A stretch of DNA of 42,195 nt from JBFHES01 sp041584015 (GTDB lineage Bacteria; Bacteroidota; Bacteroidia; Bacteroidales; M50B96): the NCBI GenBank assembly GCA_041584015.1, contig JBFHES010000009.1:1-42195 (forward strand). Direction: 5' to 3'. Under the pieces are notes generated by a model. The model was not told the DNA's origin and did not search any database. It saw nothing but the letters and a program-made list of their open reading frames with translations. The position numbers and the translations under genes are program-made. How positions within the stretch are numbered: the stretch's first letter is position 1; each line of letters starts with the position of its first letter. Of the stretch, positions 34,202 through 42,195 are shown piece after piece.

Positions 34202-34660
34202 TTATTCCTCTGAAATAGTTATTTTATTAATCTTATCACCAGCTTTAATGGCATCAACAGTATCAACGCCTTCAACTACTTTACCAAAACAAGTATGATT
34301 TCTATCAAGATGTGCTGTGTTGGTTCTACTGTGGCAAACAAAAAACTGAGATCCACCTGTATTTCGACCTGCATGAGCCATAGATAGTACACCTCTATCA
34401 TGATACTGGTTGTCACCATCTAATTCACAATCGATAGAGTATCCAGGTCCACCAGTTCCAACTGCCGGACTGTTCATGTCTTTAGAGTTTGGGCAACCAC
34501 CCTGAATAACAAAATCAGGAATTACACGATGAAAAGCTAATCCATCATAATAGCCTTCTTTCGCAAGTTTCACAAAATTCTCAACGGTTTTAGGTGCGTC
34601 CTTCTCGTAGAAATTGACTGTCATCACTCCCTTATCTGTATGAATTTCTGCTTTGTACAT
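34202..34660 (-). CDS. Cyclophilin-type peptidyl-prolyl isomerase
   Basis: The 152-residue protein has no signal peptide, so it is cytoplasmic. The cyclophilin core is clear: NFVKLAKEGYYDGLAFHRVI (28-47), with catalytic R45, F50 and Q53 in FHRVIPDFVIQGG, then GVLSMAHAGRNTGGSQFFV and the substrate loop HLDRNHTCFGKV. It speeds cis-trans isomerisation of X-Pro bonds. It is the first gene of a three-gene operon (with the DUF3127 and FKBP genes) with a -7 element upstream. Confidence 0.95.
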   Translation of the reverse strand: MYKAEIHTDKGVMTVNFYEKDAPKTVENFVKLAKEGYYDGLAFHRVIPDFVIQGGCPNSKDMNSPAVGTGGPGYSIDCELDGDNQYHDRGVLSMAHAGRNTGGSQFFVCHSRTNTAHLDRNHTCFGKVVEGVDTVDAIKAGDKINKITISEE

Positions 34661-34690
34661 AATATATTCTTCTAATTTTCAATAAGCGTG

Positions 34691-34698
34691 CAAAGGTA
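34691..34698 (-). promoter_or_regulatory. Candidate -7 element of the cyclophilin operon
   Basis: TACCTTTG on the minus strand fits TAnnTTTG, 31 bases before the ATG at 34660. -33 box not evident. Confidence 0.4.
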
Positions 34699-34884
34699 AT
34701 ATTTTAATTATTTCTTGATCACTCTACATTACTTATTTGATAGTAAAACATCCTGAAAGGAGTTTTTTTTACCTGCCACAAAATGCAGGAAATTAATATT
34801 TACTTAAATTGTTATGATTCTAACAAATTCACGAGATTCAGTAAAAAAAATAGAACAATTAATTAATTGAATCACTTTTATCGT

Positions 34885-34892
34885 TATATTTG
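34885..34892 (+). promoter_or_regulatory. Candidate -7 element of the acylphosphatase-like pair
   Basis: TATATTTG matches TAnnTTTG. The nearest -33-like TTG leaves only 15 bases of spacer. The implied leader is about 80 bases. Confidence 0.4.
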
Positions 34893-34978
34893 ACTCGACA
34901 TTTCTTCTAGCGAATTGTCGATCAAAATTATCAATCAGCAAATAAAGCACAGGAAGCAGTTCACTTAATAACACTATT

Positions 34979-35245
34979 ATGTTTAAGGTACGATTAACAA
35001 TTATCACCAAAACTGGCACTGAGGGTGTTAGTTTCTATGCAATGAATGCAGCGACAGTGTATAATTTAGATGCAATGGTTAAAAGCCAAAACGGCAACAG
35101 TATAGTTATTGAGGCCGAAGGTAAAAAAGATCAGATAAATGAATTTGTAAACTGGTGCAATAATAATGAACTGAATACTAAAATAACAGATTATAGTCTG
35201 AGTTATAAGCCTGGCTCTCGTCTTTCGAGATTATTGAATGTTTAA
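34979..35245 (+). CDS. Acylphosphatase-like protein lacking catalytic residues
   Basis: The 88-residue cytoplasmic protein has the length and strand pattern of an acylphosphatase: KVRLTIITKTGTEGVSFYAM, then AMVKSQNGNSIVIEAEGKKD, INEFVNWC and a last strand. In active enzymes the phosphate loop reads G-x-V-Q-G-V-x-F-R; here it is KTGTEGVSFY, so the catalytic Arg is Tyr. The catalytic Asn (V-x-N) is Ser. Activity is unlikely, and a binding role is possible. Two bases separate it from the second copy. The assignment rests on fold-level similarity. Confidence 0.6.
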   Translation: MFKVRLTIITKTGTEGVSFYAMNAATVYNLDAMVKSQNGNSIVIEAEGKKDQINEFVNWCNNNELNTKITDYSLSYKPGSRLSRLLNV

Positions 35246-35247
35246 TT

Positions 35248-35514
35248 ATGCGGCATGTTAACGTTAAAATACGTGGCAAAATTAAAAATACAGGTATTCG
35301 ATTTCATGTCATGTCTGAAGCATACAGATTTCATATTAACGGTGAGGTAAAACGTATAAACGATGAATTAATAGAGATTGATGCTGAAGGTCCGGAAATC
35401 CCTCTCATGCAATTTCTTGAATGGTGTAAAATTGGACCACCAGGATGTATTTTTGAAAATGTCCAGTTCACCGATCGTGAGATCTGTTACTATACTAGCT
35501 TTAATATGGTCTAG
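35248..35514 (+). CDS. Acylphosphatase-like protein, partly degenerate
   Basis: The 88-residue protein is a clearer acylphosphatase relative: HVNVKIRGKIKNTGIRFHVM keeps the catalytic Arg (GIRF), and IDAEGPEIPLMQFLEWCKIG followed by PPG matches the family's second half. The catalytic Asn position (VKN in active enzymes) reads VKR, so hydrolysis of acyl phosphates is doubtful. It is translated right after the first copy and probably arose by old duplication; the two may form a heteromer. Confidence 0.7.
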   Translation: MRHVNVKIRGKIKNTGIRFHVMSEAYRFHINGEVKRINDELIEIDAEGPEIPLMQFLEWCKIGPPGCIFENVQFTDREICYYTSFNMV

Positions 35515-35574
35515 CCAACAGCAAATCCACTCCACTCCATTCCAATTATTTAAGTATTTGTTCATAATATAGCT

Positions 35575-35604
35575 CTTGTGGATACTACAAAGATTATATC
35601 TTTG
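35575..35604 (+). promoter_or_regulatory. Promoter before lgt
   Basis: CTTG (35575-35578), an 18-base spacer and TATCTTTG (35597-35604) resemble the Bacteroidota consensus. The predicted transcript begins near 35611, downstream of an in-frame TTG at 35576, which rules that codon out as the start. Confidence 0.5.
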
Positions 35605-35623
35605 TGCATCTAAATTTTATTAC

Positions 35624-36424
35624 ATGGGAACTCTTGCAGCTATCATATGGGATGTTGATCCTGAAATTTTCAATCTTGGCCCGCTAAGCATCAGGTGGTA
35701 TGGCCTATGTTGGGTTTTTGCCTTTGGACTAAGCATTTATCTTACTAAAAAGCTATTCAAGTCTGATGGTGTAAATGAAGAACTGGTTGACACGGCATTT
35801 ATTTACGTATTCATTGGTACCGTTGTTGGAGCCCGTCTTGGTCATGTTTTCTTTTATGGATGGAGTTATTATTCGACACATTTAATTGATATTTTTAAAA
35901 TATGGGAAGGCGGTTTAGCAAGTCACGGTGGAGCTATTGGTATTATAATAGCCATCTGGTTATTCTCAAAATATTCATTAAAAAAACCCTTTATCTGGAT
36001 GCTCGACCGCATTGTCATTCCGGTCTCCTTATCAGGTGCTTTCATTCGTCTAGGTAATCTGATGAATAGTGAAATTTTTGGAGTTCAAACAGATGTACCA
36101 TGGGCCTTTGTATTTAAAAATATCGACAATATTCCAAGACACCCAAGTCAGTTATATGAAGCGCTAATGTGTGTTGTAATTCTGGCACTTCTTCTCTACA
36201 TGTTCTATAAAACCAACAGCAAAAATAAGCCAGGAATGCTATTTGGAACCTTCATGATAATTCTATGGTCGTTCAGATTTTTCGTTGAGTTTCTGAAAGA
36301 AAACCAAGAAAGCTTTGAAGATACCATGACTCTTAATATGGGACAAATCTTAAGCATTCCATTTGTATTGGTAGGAATAGTATTGGTGATAAAGAATCTA
36401 CTGCCTGCGAAGAATACCAATTAG
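35624..36424 (+). CDS. lgt: Prolipoprotein diacylglyceryl transferase
   Basis: The 266-residue inner-membrane enzyme has about seven helices. It moves diacylglycerol from phosphatidylglycerol to the lipobox cysteine, the first step of lipoprotein maturation. ISIRWYG-like LSIRWYGLCW, GARLGHVFFYG, GGLASHGGAIG and RLGNLMNSEIFG are the family motifs; R142 corresponds to the essential Arg143 of E. coli Lgt. HPSQLYEAL follows. The start ATG at 35624 is preferred over an earlier TTG that lies in the promoter. It would serve the lipoproteins encoded elsewhere in the window. Confidence 0.95.
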   Translation: MGTLAAIIWDVDPEIFNLGPLSIRWYGLCWVFAFGLSIYLTKKLFKSDGVNEELVDTAFIYVFIGTVVGARLGHVFFYGWSYYSTHLIDIFKIWEGGLASHGGAIGIIIAIWLFSKYSLKKPFIWMLDRIVIPVSLSGAFIRLGNLMNSEIFGVQTDVPWAFVFKNIDNIPRHPSQLYEALMCVVILALLLYMFYKTNSKNKPGMLFGTFMIILWSFRFFVEFLKENQESFEDTMTLNMGQILSIPFVLVGIVLVIKNLLPAKNTN

Positions 36425-36513
36425 TTAGTAGCTATTCTCAATAGTCAAGGCAGTTTTAACTTGTTAATTTTCTGGTAAACTATCAATGTCTATCAGTTTT
36501 AATTATAGGATTT

Positions 36514-36521
36514 TATCTTTG
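36514..36521 (+). promoter_or_regulatory. -7 element of the M4 protease gene
   Basis: TATCTTTG matches TAnnTTTG and lies 41 bases before the ATG at 36563. A -33 TTTG is not evident at the right distance. Confidence 0.45.
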
Positions 36522-36562
36522 TAAAGTTTTACGCAAAGCAAAACATCCAAAATCGTATAATT

Positions 36563-39500
36563 ATGAGTAAGTTAAAACTATTGTTCTTTACCTTAATACT
36601 GCTATCGCCTATAATCCTTAATGCTCAGGAATACAAAGGTTCCGATGCATCAAAAATTATTGATGGCGCTGTTTTAGTAAGAGTTACGCATGGTAATGAA
36701 ATACCTGACTATGTGAAGTACGCCTCTTCCTACAACATACCATCCAACGATTTTGAGAATTATTTAAGAAGAATGTTTAAGGTCGATGCAGATCTTCACT
36801 TCTCACAAGCCGAACCTCAGAAGGACAAACTTGGATACGAACTTTCGCGATACACTCAATCATTCAATAATTTCCAAATTCACAATGCCAAGTTTAATCT
36901 GCTGTCTAAAGCCAAAAGAGTTCACTCCTATGCTGGCACAATTCACAGCACAATTACAACCGACAATCAGATTGCGCTTAGTACTACTGAAGCACTTGAT
37001 TTTGCACTAGCCGCTTATCCGGCAGAAACCTACAAATGGGAACTTCCCGAAGAAGAAGCTCACTTTAAAAGGGAAACTGGAAATACAGATGCTAGCTACT
37101 ACCCTATTGCCAGACCAATATTATTGCAATCAAGCTATCCTAAGAATAACGGTCATTTCAAATATTGTTATGCATTTACAATTTATGCCCACTCACCTTT
37201 AAAGAAGGCTGAGGTATTTATTGATGCAGCAAACGGTGCATGTCTTTTGGTGTTAGACCAACTCCATCAGGCTGACATTCCTGCTACTGCCATTACAAAA
37301 TATAGCGGCACACAGGAGATAATTGTAGATTCATACAGCGGAGGGTATCGGTTAAGAGAAACTGGTCGCGGTGATGGAATAGAGACGTATAATATGGGAA
37401 CATCTACAAACTATGGTTCTGCTGTTGATTTTGTTGATAGCGATAATTTCTGGAATAACTTTAATGCATCTTTAGATGAAGTAGCTACCGATGCTCATTG
37501 GGGAGCAGAAATGACCTATGACTATTTTTATTTCAAACACAACAGAAACAGTATAGACAACCAGGGTTTTGCACTTAGGAGTTATGTGCATTACGATAAT
37601 AACTATAACAATGCATTCTGGGATGGTAACAGAATGACCTATGGAGATGGAAATGGATCCACTAGTCTTCCTCTAACTGCCCTCGATATTTGTGGTCATG
37701 AAATTTCACATGGACTGACAAGCTTTACGGCCAACCTGGATTACTCCTATGAATCCGGTGCTTTGAACGAAGGGTTTAGTGATATTTTTGGAACAGCAAT
37801 TGAATTTTATGCTAAACCTAATGATGCCAACTGGACCATTGGTGAAGATATTGGGTCAGCATTCAGATCGATGTCGAACCCGAATATTTACAACCAGCCA
37901 GACACCTATCATGGAAACAGCTGGTATTTTGGAAGCGACGATAATGGCGGAGTACACACCAATAGTGGGGTCATTAATTTTTGGTACTATCTTTTGGTAA
38001 CCGGAGGCTCAGGTACTAATGATAACGGAGATGCTTATAATGTTAGCGCCATTGGACAAGAATCAGCAGACAAAATAGCGTTCAGAACATTGGTGAGTTA
38101 TTTAAATAATACCTCGCAATATGCCGATGCTCGATTCTACTCCATACTTTCTGCCGTTGACCTCTATGGAGGATGTAGTGCTGAAGTTGAATCTGTAACC
38201 AAAGCATGGTATGCTGTTGGAGTTGGTCCAAATTATGTTGATACAGTTGTAAGCGATTTCTCTGCAGCGATAACTTCGTTCTGTCAGCCTCCGGCTACCG
38301 TACATTTCAATAATCAATCAATTAATGGAATGACCTTTCAATGGAACTTTGGAGATGGATCAACAAGTAGTATTATGAATCCTACGCATGAATTTTCAAG
38401 CTACGGTACTTTCGATATTATTCTTAATGTTGATGGCGGCACATGCGGTTCAGCAAGTAAAACCGACACTGCGTACATTAATATTGATGCCACCAACCCA
38501 TGTATTGAATTTATGGGTAACTCATCCATTCAGACGGCATGCACCGGAATTTTATACGATAATGGTGGTCCTACAAATTACTCAGACAATACTGATGAAA
38601 CCATTACAATTGCTCCGAACGGCGCGCTAAACGTAAGCCTATACTTTACATCCTTTAATTTCGAGAACACCTATGATTTCTTATATGTATATGATGGGCC
38701 AAGCACCAGTAGTCCACTTATTGGACAGTTCACGGGTTCAAACCTACCAAACGGAGGAACCATAAACTCAAGTGCAGGATCCATCACCATCAGGCAAACT
38801 TCAGATGTTTATGTGACACAAGCAGGGTTTGAATTAAACTGGTCGTGTAATTTTGCAAATGCGGCACCAGCATGCGATTTCTCAGCTGATGTGCTTGAAA
38901 CCTGCGATGGAGAGATCTTCTTTCAAGACCTTTCATCAAATGGTCCAACTAGCTGGTTATGGGAATTCGGCGATGGCACTACTTCAACAGATCCTAGTCC
39001 ATCTCATGTTTATCAAACCGATGGAACTTATACCGTAACGCTCAATGTCGCAAATTCATACGGCAGCGATTCCTTAACAGTAAGCAACATGGTGTTGTAT
39101 ACTCCTCCAATTAACCCAATACCTGAAAATGCGGTTGCTTGTAATGAAGCAAACTTTAATCTTACGGCTCAATCGGATAACTTGTTGTTATGGTACAGCG
39201 ACTCAATTGGCGGAGAATTAATACACGTAGGCGACACGCTTAGCACTCCATTTATCAATACCAGTACCATCTATTGGGCAGAATCTTTGGCTATTCCCGA
39301 GTTAAGAAAAGCAGCTAAAGAAGATAATACAGGTGGAGGGAACTTATTTTCTGCAGCTGTCTCTCATCATTTGGTTTTCGATATCTATAAGCAATTGAAA
39401 CTAGTTTCTGTTAAGGTCTACGCAGGTTCTGCTGGTAACCGAAAAATTAGTCTTAATGATGCCAACGGAAATGAAATTGATTATCGCATTGTTTATATTC

Positions 39501-40264
39501 CTTCTGGTGAGAGCCGTATTCTGTTAGACTTTGAGATAGCACCTGGAAACAACTATCAACTGGCAGGACCAGAATCACCGGATTTATTTAGAAATAACGG
39601 AGGAAATGCCTATCCCTATCTGCTCCCTGGTTTCCTATCAGTAAAAAACTCCAGCGCATCAACCGATCCTACCGGTTACTATTATTATTTCTATGATTGG
39701 GAAGTAATAGAATCGACTTGTCTTTCAAACAGGGTGCCTGTGCTCGCAGAGATAATTACTGAACCTTTGGCTAATTTCTCCTATCAAGCAAGTTTAAATG
39801 AACTTCAATTTACAAATCTTTCAAATAATGCGCTTAATTCCTATTGGGATTTTGGAGATGGCAGCACATCCATTGATGAACATCCAGTGCACACTTATAC
39901 TCAATCAGGAACCTACACAGTGCAATTGATTACGGTAAATGATTGTGGTAGCGATTCAATAAGCATTGAAATTGAAGTCAGCTTATTAAACGCAAATGAC
40001 AAACAGTTTATTAACACTTTAAATGTGTTTCCAAATCCGGCAGATCAAAGCATACGCATAAAGATTAATGCTGCAACAAGTAATCAATTAAGCATTAAAC
40101 TTATTGATGTTATTGGCCACACAACAAACTTAGACCATTTAACAAACTTCTCTGGAGTATACAATAAAGAATTTAATACAAGTAATTTACTACCCGGTAT
40201 CTATATTCTTAATCTAACATTTGATGACAAGCAAAAGAATGTAAAACTTGTAATAAGCAGATAA
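36563..40264 (+). CDS. Secreted M4 (thermolysin-type) metallopeptidase with PKD, CUB and T9SS domains
   Basis: The 1233-residue secreted protease starts with a signal peptide ending near LNAQ. Residues ~30-230 are an FTP/PepSY-like propeptide. The catalytic domain has HEISH (379-383), third zinc ligand E403 (GALNEGFSDIFG) and the proton-donor H465 (GGVHTNSG), all intact. After it come a PKD domain (WNFGDGSTSS), a CUB-like domain (FNFENTYDFLYVYDG), a second PKD (WEFGDGTTS), an Ig-like region (LLLWYSDSIGG), a third PKD (WDFGDGSTS) and a type A T9SS sorting domain (LNVFPNPADQSI, LLPGIYILNLTF). It should digest extracellular protein, with accessory domains for substrate or surface binding. Its own terminator follows. 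Confidence 0.95.
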   Translation: MSKLKLLFFTLILLSPIILNAQEYKGSDASKIIDGAVLVRVTHGNEIPDYVKYASSYNIPSNDFENYLRRMFKVDADLHFSQAEPQKDKLGYELSRYTQSFNNFQIHNAKFNLLSKAKRVHSYAGTIHSTITTDNQIALSTTEALDFALAAYPAETYKWELPEEEAHFKRETGNTDASYYPIARPILLQSSYPKNNGHFKYCYAFTIYAHSPLKKAEVFIDAANGACLLVLDQLHQADIPATAITKYSGTQEIIVDSYSGGYRLRETGRGDGIETYNMGTSTNYGSAVDFVDSDNFWNNFNASLDEVATDAHWGAEMTYDYFYFKHNRNSIDNQGFALRSYVHYDNNYNNAFWDGNRMTYGDGNGSTSLPLTALDICGHEISHGLTSFTANLDYSYESGALNEGFSDIFGTAIEFYAKPNDANWTIGEDIGSAFRSMSNPNIYNQPDTYHGNSWYFGSDDNGGVHTNSGVINFWYYLLVTGGSGTNDNGDAYNVSAIGQESADKIAFRTLVSYLNNTSQYADARFYSILSAVDLYGGCSAEVESVTKAWYAVGVGPNYVDTVVSDFSAAITSFCQPPATVHFNNQSINGMTFQWNFGDGSTSSIMNPTHEFSSYGTFDIILNVDGGTCGSASKTDTAYINIDATNPCIEFMGNSSIQTACTGILYDNGGPTNYSDNTDETITIAPNGALNVSLYFTSFNFENTYDFLYVYDGPSTSSPLIGQFTGSNLPNGGTINSSAGSITIRQTSDVYVTQAGFELNWSCNFANAAPACDFSADVLETCDGEIFFQDLSSNGPTSWLWEFGDGTTSTDPSPSHVYQTDGTYTVTLNVANSYGSDSLTVSNMVLYTPPINPIPENAVACNEANFNLTAQSDNLLLWYSDSIGGELIHVGDTLSTPFINTSTIYWAESLAIPELRKAAKEDNTGGGNLFSAAVSHHLVFDIYKQLKLVSVKVYAGSAGNRKISLNDANGNEIDYRIVYIPSGESRILLDFEIAPGNNYQLAGPESPDLFRNNGGNAYPYLLPGFLSVKNSSASTDPTGYYYYFYDWEVIESTCLSNRVPVLAEIITEPLANFSYQASLNELQFTNLSNNALNSYWDFGDGSTSIDEHPVHTYTQSGTYTVQLITVNDCGSDSISIEIEVSLLNANDKQFINTLNVFPNPADQSIRIKINAATSNQLSIKLIDVIGHTTNLDHLTNFSGVYNKEFNTSNLLPGIYILNLTFDDKQKNVKLVISR

Positions 40265-40292
40265 AGCAAAAGTCCATTAAATTATAGACATT

Positions 40293-40325
40293 AAGGGTTT
40301 AACATTTAGTTAAACCCTTTTTTCG
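40293..40325 (+). terminator. Terminator after the M4 protease gene
   Basis: A perfect 11-bp stem AAGGGTTTAAC / GTTAAACCCTT with a 5-base loop (40293-40303 with 40309-40319) is followed by a run of T. Confidence 0.92.
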
Positions 40326-40378
40326 TTATGAATGTATGACAAATAACCCAACTTACTCATTTTCTTAATTTTGTTTTG

Positions 40379-40386
40379 TATGTTTG
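40379..40386 (+). promoter_or_regulatory. Candidate -7 element of the GH25 gene
   Basis: TATGTTTG matches TAnnTTTG, about 110 bases before the ATG at 40497. No suitable -33 box. Confidence 0.3.
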
Positions 40387-40496
40387 TTTATAACGTACTT
40401 ACAGATCAAAAGCAATTGTGACACAAACGTTACTTCGCGTACATAAATTATTGTGCAAGAAGGCATCCATAAGAGTATTCATCATATTTATCTACT

Positions 40497-41603
40497 ATGC
40501 AGAATAGATTAGAGGCTAAGTTTCATCCGGTAAAAAAGAAAAAATCGACTAAATACTACAAGCGAACTATAACCCTGCTCATTATTGCGGTTCTAATTCT
40601 GCTTCTGCTATTTACCTTAAAAATATTTGAATTAATAGGCTACTCTCCAATTCCGATATTGGAATCAAAGCAAAATAAAATAAGCGAATTAAGACAGGAT
40701 ATTTCAAAAGTACATCAAAAAATAGACTCCATACTTCATGTCGAAAAATTAGCTCTTGCCGGCTCCTTGGCATTTGACTCATTGCATGTGCCCTACATGT
40801 ATACAGGGCATTCCCATCCAATGGACTCAAATACCACACGCATCACTAGAAAGCAACATCACGATCTCTTTGAATCAGAGAAAACTGTTGATGGCATCAA
40901 GGTAGGTGGTCACTACGGTATCGATATCTCACAATGGCAAAATAAGATTGATTGGGAACAGGTTCATAACGACACCATACCTGAAAGGATGAAATTTTTC
41001 ATTATTAAAGCCACACAAGGGAAAAGTCACATTGATAAATATTTTAAATACAATTGGAAAAAGGCACATTCGAAACATACACTTGTTGGCGCATACCATT
41101 ACTACGACTACAACCACAACCCCTTAGAGCAAGCTGAAAATTATATTAAGACGGTGACTTTAAACGACAAAAATTTAGCTCCAATAATAGATATTGAATT
41201 GAGCTGTAGCGGATGCAGCGAACTTGATATTGACCAGGAAAAATTTGTACGAAACCTTAAAATTTTCCTTGAGAAAATAGAAAGCTATTATGGAGTTCAA
41301 CCAATTTTATACACCTATTCAAACTTTTATAAATTATATTTAAATAAGCATTTCAATAACTACCCATTCTGGATGGCTCGATACGCCTCAAATCCCCCAG
41401 TTGGTTTATTCCCTTCCGAAGAAGACGCTGGAAACACACCTTCCGTTTTAATGTGGCAGTTTAGTAATTCTGAAAAGATTAAAGGTATAATTGGACCTGT
41501 TGATATTAGCTTTATGCCCGAGGCCAATCTTGACTCATTAAGGTTTACGACGGGAAAAAGTAAAATGGATACAATAGGAATAGCAGCAGCAAGCATTAAT
41601 TAG
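40497..41603 (+). CDS. Membrane-anchored GH25 lysozyme-like muramidase
   Basis: The 368-residue protein has a lysine-rich cytoplasmic start (KKKKSTKYYKR), one membrane helix at ~24-42 and a periplasmic stalk with a short coiled-coil segment (~58-85). A GH25 domain runs from ~138 to 350: YGIDISQWQNKIDW with catalytic-site D143, FFIIKATQG, GAYHYYDYN, PIIDIEL with D232 and E234, ILYTYSNFY and WMARYAS. GH25 enzymes cut the MurNAc-GlcNAc bond of peptidoglycan. All catalytic acids are present. The anchor suggests wall remodelling by the cell itself rather than attack on others. The start codon is not fixed by an RBS. Confidence 0.92.
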   Translation: MQNRLEAKFHPVKKKKSTKYYKRTITLLIIAVLILLLLFTLKIFELIGYSPIPILESKQNKISELRQDISKVHQKIDSILHVEKLALAGSLAFDSLHVPYMYTGHSHPMDSNTTRITRKQHHDLFESEKTVDGIKVGGHYGIDISQWQNKIDWEQVHNDTIPERMKFFIIKATQGKSHIDKYFKYNWKKAHSKHTLVGAYHYYDYNHNPLEQAENYIKTVTLNDKNLAPIIDIELSCSGCSELDIDQEKFVRNLKIFLEKIESYYGVQPILYTYSNFYKLYLNKHFNNYPFWMARYASNPPVGLFPSEEDAGNTPSVLMWQFSNSEKIKGIIGPVDISFMPEANLDSLRFTTGKSKMDTIGIAAASIN

Positions 41604-41614
41604 TTAATCCAACA

Positions 41615-41645
41615 AACCCACAAAGAACAGAGTTAATTGTGGGTT
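41615..41645. terminator. Possible hairpin between convergent GH25 and DUF2589-like genes
   Basis: A 9-bp stem AACCCACAA / TTGTGGGTT is present, but neither strand has a T run after it. Its position between convergent stops is the main support. Confidence 0.35.
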
Positions 41646-41669
41646 GCATAATTAAATTGATTGTTAATC

Positions 41670-42176
41670 CTAAGTAATCTGGCGTTTCAGCATGCTTTCA
41701 TAACCTTCGACTAATAACTTCAACCCCTCAGAAGTCTCTGTTGGTGAAATTGTAATCTCAAGCTCACCAAAGGTAGTATTGCCTTTTTTGCCAAAAGTTC
41801 CACTTTTCCGATTAGTAAAATGAAGTTGAATTTCATCATCAACAATTTCTATTTCAAAATTAGCTTTGAGAACAGCCTTTTCAACCTGCGACATATGTAA
41901 TGGAACAAGCGTGATTAGAGGTACATGCACTTCAGAATTTTCAAAACGCTTCTCACCCACCTCATCCAGGTCTACCGAGGTTGTTGGATACTCCAGCACT
42001 ACAGTTCTTGGCTTTAAGTATTCTGTACTTGTTACCTCACCATCTACACCTTTCACCTCCTTTGTAGCCGGTTCAAAGTATTTATCTAATAAGCCTTCAT
42101 TCTTTGCCATAAGTGAATCGCTTGCATTCATTATAGCATCATGTATCGCATTGATGAACAACTTAAAACTAATCAT
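41670..42176 (-). CDS. DUF2589-like protein
   Basis: The 168-residue protein has no signal peptide. The N-terminus is a helix (FKLFINAIHDAIMNASDSL). The middle carries EVHVPLITLVPLHMSQVEKA followed by VLKANFEIEIV, which resembles the DUF2589 core (a V-P-L-x-x-L-V-P strand followed by a helix and an F-x-x-x-I strand). Basic, Gly-rich sequence (RKSGTFGKKGNT) follows, then ELEITISPTETSEGL and a C-terminal helix ending MLKRQIT. Function is unknown; relatives often occur in small clusters of similar genes, and the next gene may lie outside the window. It is complete here. Confidence 0.6.
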   Translation of the reverse strand: MISFKLFINAIHDAIMNASDSLMAKNEGLLDKYFEPATKEVKGVDGEVTSTEYLKPRTVVLEYPTTSVDLDEVGEKRFENSEVHVPLITLVPLHMSQVEKAVLKANFEIEIVDDEIQLHFTNRKSGTFGKKGNTTFGELEITISPTETSEGLKLLVEGYESMLKRQIT

Positions 42177-42195
42177 AATATTTATTCTTTAGGTA

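Larger units (their letters stand above)
34661..34978. other. Divergent intergenic region, cyclophilin operon and acylphosphatase-like pair
   Basis: The 318-base gap holds candidate -7 elements for both sides. A CCTGC/GCAGG inverted repeat with an 8-base loop lies at about 34772-34789, after a run of eight T; its role is unclear. No reading frame worth calling is present. Confidence 0.5.

Noticed and set aside
35521..35546. Short repeated CCACTCCA-like stretch before lgt
   Set aside because: Too short and irregular to be more than chance low complexity.
1..42195. Mobile elements, CRISPR arrays, rRNA and tRNA
   Set aside because: No transposase, integrase, regularly spaced repeats or cloverleaf-like sequence was recognised by eye; a tRNA/CRISPR scan could confirm.

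Overview
The window looks like chromosome from a member of the Bacteroidota. It is AT-rich. Three proteins end in a type IX secretion (T9SS) type A sorting domain. Many promoters match the phylum's TAnnTTTG -7 element, and clear Shine-Dalgarno sites are scarce. Seven lipoproteins with short lipobox signal peptides, PorT-like outer-membrane barrels, a DUF3127 protein and HU-domain membrane proteins fit the same phylum. I cannot fix the order or genus. No phage, insertion sequence, CRISPR array, rRNA or tRNA was seen, so this is mostly ordinary core and envelope gene content.

Layout. 1-1.6 kb: 3' end of a repeat-rich T9SS-secreted protein. 1.7-7.9 kb (minus strand): small outer-membrane barrel, single-HKD phospholipase D-like protein with a cysteine tail, OmpA-like/TPR lipoprotein, deoxynucleoside kinase, prolyl oligopeptidase lipoprotein. 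8.1-10.3 kb (plus): sodium/solute symporter and SDR oxidoreductase. 10.4-15.1 kb (minus): beta-propeller lipoprotein, MATE transporter, GT4 glycosyltransferase. 15.2-19.7 kb: 5-formyl-THF cyclo-ligase, TtcA-like tRNA thiolase, nitrilase-family amidase, gluzincin lipoprotein. 19.9-21.4 kb: two overlapping HU-domain genes, the second HU-TM-LysM. 21.4-26.1 kb (minus): secreted RCC1 propeller, then an operon of LTA-synthase-like transferase, diacylglycerol-kinase-like lipid kinase and FKBP lipoprotein. 26.5-30.2 kb (plus): phosphofructokinase, RsgA, beta-barrel, DksA/TraR-like zinc protein. 30.3-34.7 kb (minus): two outer-membrane barrels, two FKBP lipoproteins, DUF3127 protein, cyclophilin. 35.0-41.6 kb (plus): two degenerate acylphosphatase-like proteins, Lgt, a large M4 metalloprotease with PKD/CUB/T9SS domains, membrane-anchored GH25 lysozyme. 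41.7-42.2 kb (minus): DUF2589-like protein.

How the genes fit together. The common theme is envelope biogenesis. Lgt would lipidate the seven lipoproteins. Four peptidyl-prolyl isomerases serve cytoplasmic or periplasmic folding. The LTA-synthase-like enzyme would release diacylglycerol that the adjacent lipid kinase could recycle. The OmpA-like, LysM and GH25 proteins act on or bind peptidoglycan. Housekeeping genes (pfkA, rsgA, deoxynucleoside kinase, folate and tRNA-modification genes) sit between them.

The best candidates for something little described are the HU / HU-TM-LysM pair (a possible nucleoid-to-cell-wall tether), the DUF3127 protein with an SSB-like C-terminal tip, and the tandem acylphosphatase-like pseudoenzymes. 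Several first-possible start codons lie inside promoter -7 elements, so I moved those starts downstream.
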